The position numbers and the translations under genes are program-made. From Verrucomicrobiota bacterium (lineage in GTDB: Bacteria; Verrucomicrobiota; Verrucomicrobiia; Chthoniobacterales; JAFAMB01), in NCBI GenBank assembly GCA_019241095.1, contig JAFAXJ010000222.1, forward strand, positions 1 through 8,029: a DNA stretch of 8,029 nucleotides, given 5' to 3'. Numbering within the stretch: the stretch's first letter is position 1; each line of letters opens with the position of its first letter. Below are positions 6,230-8,029 of the stretch, piece by piece. Below the pieces are notes generated by a model. That model was not told the origin of the DNA. It made no database searches and was given only the letters and a program-made list of their open reading frames with translations.

Positions 6230-6550
6230 CCGTTACGAATTTCGCCTGCGATGAGTAGCCAGGGTCTAAAGTTAAGGCGTCGGATTCAGTCCAATGCGCT
6301 TGCCGGCGATCTGCGCGATCAACCCCCGTCCCCCGGGTTTAATATTCATAATGCCAGCAGCAGTAGGCCGCTGCCCGCCAGGGAAAGTCGTTCGATGGCA
6401 TCGGCTCAACAGGAACTCCCCGCAAGAGCTTCAACGGCTCCACTCGCCGAAGCGATCCCGGTGAGGCTTCAAGTATATGCCAAAGCGATTCGTCGATGGA
6501 TTGAAGAATTTACTTCTACTTCTGGCATGCAGATCACTAGCACCTTATAT

Positions 6551-6563
6551 GAAACTCAGTTTC
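6551..6563. repeat. 13 bp palindrome upstream of the aldo/keto reductase, possible operator
   Basis: GAAACT-C-AGTTTC is a perfect inverted repeat with a one-base centre. A further half-site copy, GTTTC, follows at 6566-6570. It lies just upstream of the candidate -10 element at 6592-6597, where a regulator controlling the reductase could bind. The binding protein is unknown. Confidence 0.4.
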
Positions 6564-6591
6564 ACGTTTCCGCACATGGAAGTTAACTCGT

Positions 6592-6613
6592 TAAAATAAC
6601 TGCAGAAAAAGGA
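6592..6613 (+). promoter_or_regulatory. Candidate -10 element and ribosome binding site of the aldo/keto reductase
   Basis: TAAAAT (6592-6597) matches the -10 consensus at 5 of 6 positions, but no good -35 box lies 16-18 bp upstream (TTCCGC or TCCGCA). This suggests either an activator-dependent promoter or a chance match. AAAAAGGA (6606-6613) is a good Shine-Dalgarno site 4 nt before the ATG at 6618 and 10 nt before an in-frame ATG at 6624; either start changes the protein by only two residues. Confidence 0.4.
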
Positions 6614-6617
6614 ATTA

Positions 6618-7592
6618 ATGAAAATGAACCGTCGGACACTGGGTAAAACTGGTTTGCAGGTTTCAGAAATTGGGTTTGGAGCTTGGGGGATTGGAAAGAG
6701 CGGATGGATTGGTGCTTCTGATAACGAATCGGTTGAAGCTTTGAACAGGGCCTTCGATCTTGGAGTAAATCTGGTAGATACCGCTCTGGCCTATGGAGAA
6801 GGTCACAGCGAGAAACTGGTAGGACAGGTTAGAAAACAACGATCAGAAACGATTTACGTAGCAACGAAAATTCCGCCAAAAAATAGACAATGGCCGGCAC
6901 GGTCCCGGGTCCCGGCGGAGGAAACGTTCCCCGCCAAGTACGTCATTGCCTGTACCGAGCAAAGTCTCAAAAATCTCGGCGCCGAAACTATCGACATCCA
7001 GCAGTTTCATGTTTGGTCTGATGAATGGGTCAATCATGGTGATTGGCTGGAGGCCATCCAAAAACTTAAACAACAGGGTAAAGTGGGGGCTTTTGGTATA
7101 TCTATCAATGACTATCAGCCGGACAACGCAATCAAACTTATTGAGACCGGTGTGGTCGATACAGTTCAGGTGATTTACAACATCTTCGAGCAAGCGCCTG
7201 AAGAAAGGCTGTTCCCGGCATGTGAGCGCCATAGTGTTGGCATTATTGTACGCGTGGCCTTGGATGAGGGGGGCCTAACTGGAAAGATCACGCCGGATAC
7301 CAGATTTGAGGAGGGCGATTTTCGAAACAGGTTCTTCCGAGATGACCGTAAACAGCAGGTCTACGAACACGTGCAAAGGATAGTTTCTGATCTGGATATC
7401 TCTTTGGATCAGATAGCGGAAACGGCGCTTCGCTATGTGCTTAGCCACCGAGCCGTGTCAACCGTAATCCCCGGGATGCGTTCGGTGCGAAATGTAGAGC
7501 GCAACTGCCAAATAGGTGACGGACGCGGGCTTTCGAAACATCAGGTTGAAAAGCTGAAAACTCATGCCTGGGCCAGGAATTTCTACCAGTAG
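6618..7592 (+). CDS. Aldo/keto reductase
   Basis: This 324-residue protein is a complete AKR-superfamily TIM barrel, a cytoplasmic NAD(P)H-dependent reductase of aldehydes and ketones. The opening [20 protein letters not shown] (6-25) is typical. The catalytic tetrad is intact: D54 and Y59 in [15 protein letters not shown] (51-65), K84 in YVATK (80-84) and H131 in QQFHVW (128-133). KVGAFGISI (155-163) forms a barrel strand, and [16 protein letters not shown] (281-296) is the family's cofactor-binding segment. The sequence fits the general 'predicted oxidoreductase' group rather than a characterised substrate class, so the substrate is unknown. It stands alone: a 388 bp gap precedes it and a terminator-like hairpin follows 148 bp after the stop. 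A good ribosome site supports the start. Confidence 0.95.
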   Translation: MKMNRRTLGKTGLQVSEIGFGAWGIGKSGWIGASDNESVEALNRAFDLGVNLVDTALAYGEGHSEKLVGQVRKQRSETIYVATKIPPKNRQWPARSRVPAEETFPAKYVIACTEQSLKNLGAETIDIQQFHVWSDEWVNHGDWLEAIQKLKQQGKVGAFGISINDYQPDNAIKLIETGVVDTVQVIYNIFEQAPEERLFPACERHSVGIIVRVALDEGGLTGKITPDTRFEEGDFRNRFFRDDRKQQVYEHVQRIVSDLDISLDQIAETALRYVLSHRAVSTVIPGMRSVRNVERNCQIGDGRGLSKHQVEKLKTHAWARNFYQ

Positions 7593-7740
7593 CTATACAG
7601 GCCGCAGCCGGTAAGTATTAGCTTGGTCGAGCCTGGTGAGCGGCTCAGATGACTGAACGACGAACGGAGTGCAAAGCTCTGCCGCGCTGAACCATTCCAG
7701 AAAGTTGTACATCGCCGCGGTAGAGGGTAATTCAGAGCCC

Positions 7741-7799
7741 TCCTGATAGCGTGCAGAAGAAGACGCCGGCCCCACGAAGCCGCACCTATCAGGATTTTT
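7741..7799 (+). terminator. Long hairpin with T-run between the reductase and the permease
   Basis: TCCTGATAG (7741-7749) pairs perfectly with CTATCAGGA (7786-7794). After a bulged C (7750), GTGC (7751-7754) pairs with GCAC (7782-7785), giving 13 base pairs around a 27 nt loop. TTTTT (7795-7799) follows directly, so this is a plus-strand intrinsic-terminator layout. It may end the reductase transcript or act in the leader of the permease gene, whose start is 84 nt downstream. A competing GAGGG/CCCTC stem (7723-7727 with 7738-7742) overlaps its left arm by two bases. The rest of the 291 bp gap shows no gene; a minus-strand 86-codon frame there is not convincing. Confidence 0.55.
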
Positions 7800-7883
7800 C
7801 TCTTGCGAGCTTCGATTTTGAATCCGTCTTGACGATGAAAGCCTGTGTTTCACTTTGAAGTGCCAGCTATATTCGGTGGGGCC

Positions 7884-8029
7884 ATGAAACCGGAATTCGT
7901 CGTTTTAGGCTTAATTCTCTTCAGCGCGTTATACCTGTTCTGGACACAAAGGTTGCGGACCGACATTACCGCTCTACTAGTCATGTTGGCGCTGGCTTTT
8001 CCCTGGCCGCGATCAGATGGTAAATGGCT
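7884..8029 (+). CDS. SLC13/DASS-like permease, N-terminal fragment (cut by right window edge)
   Basis: Forty-eight codons are visible before the edge. The product starts MKPEFVVLGLILFSALYLFW (1-20), one membrane segment, followed by the short charged loop TQRLRTD and a second hydrophobic stretch ITALLVMLALAFPWP (28-42). This opening, with its R-x-D-x-x-A-L-L pattern after the first helix, resembles SLC13-type (DASS) sodium-coupled anion permeases in which RCK/TrkA-C domains often interrupt the helices. Those transport sulfate, dicarboxylates or similar anions across the inner membrane. The substrate cannot be told from this fragment, and an ArsB/CitM-like member is possible. A GGTGGGG purine run 3 nt before the ATG serves as ribosome site. 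CACTTTGAAGTG (7851-7862) is a palindrome 21 bp upstream of the start. Confidence 0.65.
   Translation, partial: MKPEFVVLGLILFSALYLFWTQRLRTDITALLVMLALAFPWPRSDGKW

Larger units (their letters stand above)
6230..6617. other. Divergent intergenic region without a convincing gene
   Basis: These 388 bp separate the DUF4019 gene (minus) from the aldo/keto reductase (plus). Both strands have open frames (plus 6206-6586; minus roughly 6345-6540 without a usual start codon), but their products are rich in Ser, Arg and Pro, lack a ribosome site and match nothing known to me. The region may be a decayed gene or simply spacer. It contains a 13 bp palindrome and the probable promoter and ribosome site of the reductase at its right end. 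Confidence 0.55.

Noticed and set aside
6206..6586. A 126-codon plus-strand frame
   Set aside because: It starts inside the DUF4019 signal-peptide coding region on the opposite strand, lacks a ribosome site and has a Ser/Arg/Pro-rich composition with no known domain.
7593..7853. An 86-codon minus-strand frame between the reductase and the permease
   Set aside because: It has no recognisable domain or clear ribosome site and runs through the plus-strand hairpin with T-run, which explains the sequence better.

Overview
The window looks like chromosomal DNA from a Gram-negative-type bacterium, probably environmental. It has about average GC, single genes or two-gene units separated by 90-390 bp gaps, and stress and envelope housekeeping families (YbaL-type K+/H+ antiporter, ClsA-type cardiolipin synthase, exported DUF4019 protein, aldo/keto reductase). 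No marker gene fixes the phylum; Acidobacteriota or Verrucomicrobiota would fit the gene style, but this is inference. I see no tRNA, rRNA, CRISPR array, transposase, integrase or insertion sequence.

Left third (1-4023, all minus strand): a YbaL/KefB-like cation:proton antiporter cut by the left edge, then upstream of it a full-length cardiolipin synthase with both HKD motifs and its own candidate promoter. Further upstream is an unrecognised 343-residue protein with an HEGTH...EREAD signature that resembles a gluzincin-type zinc peptidase. The first two concern membrane ion balance and membrane lipid composition; the third has no assignable pathway.

Middle (4024-4900): a 277 bp divergent gap with an unusual density of inverted repeats ending in a perfect plus-strand hairpin plus T-run, 92 bp before a small VOC-fold protein. 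This may be a structured leader or small RNA. The VOC gene is followed by a strong 10 bp stem-loop lying between convergent genes.

Right-centre (4901-6229, minus strand): an ArsR-type repressor gene overlapping a downstream AHSA1/SRPBCC gene, controlled by a clearly readable promoter. One operator palindrome fills the -35/-10 spacer and a second abuts the start codon, three helical turns away. Upstream on the same strand is a secreted DUF4019 protein.

Right end (6230-8029, plus strand): a 388 bp apparently gene-free stretch with a 13 bp palindrome, a complete aldo/keto reductase with all four catalytic residues, an intrinsic-terminator-like hairpin, and the first 48 codons of a SLC13-like permease cut by the right edge.

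The best-supported regulatory unit is the ArsR/AHSA1 pair. The least explained items are the metallopeptidase-like gene and the structured gap upstream of the VOC gene.
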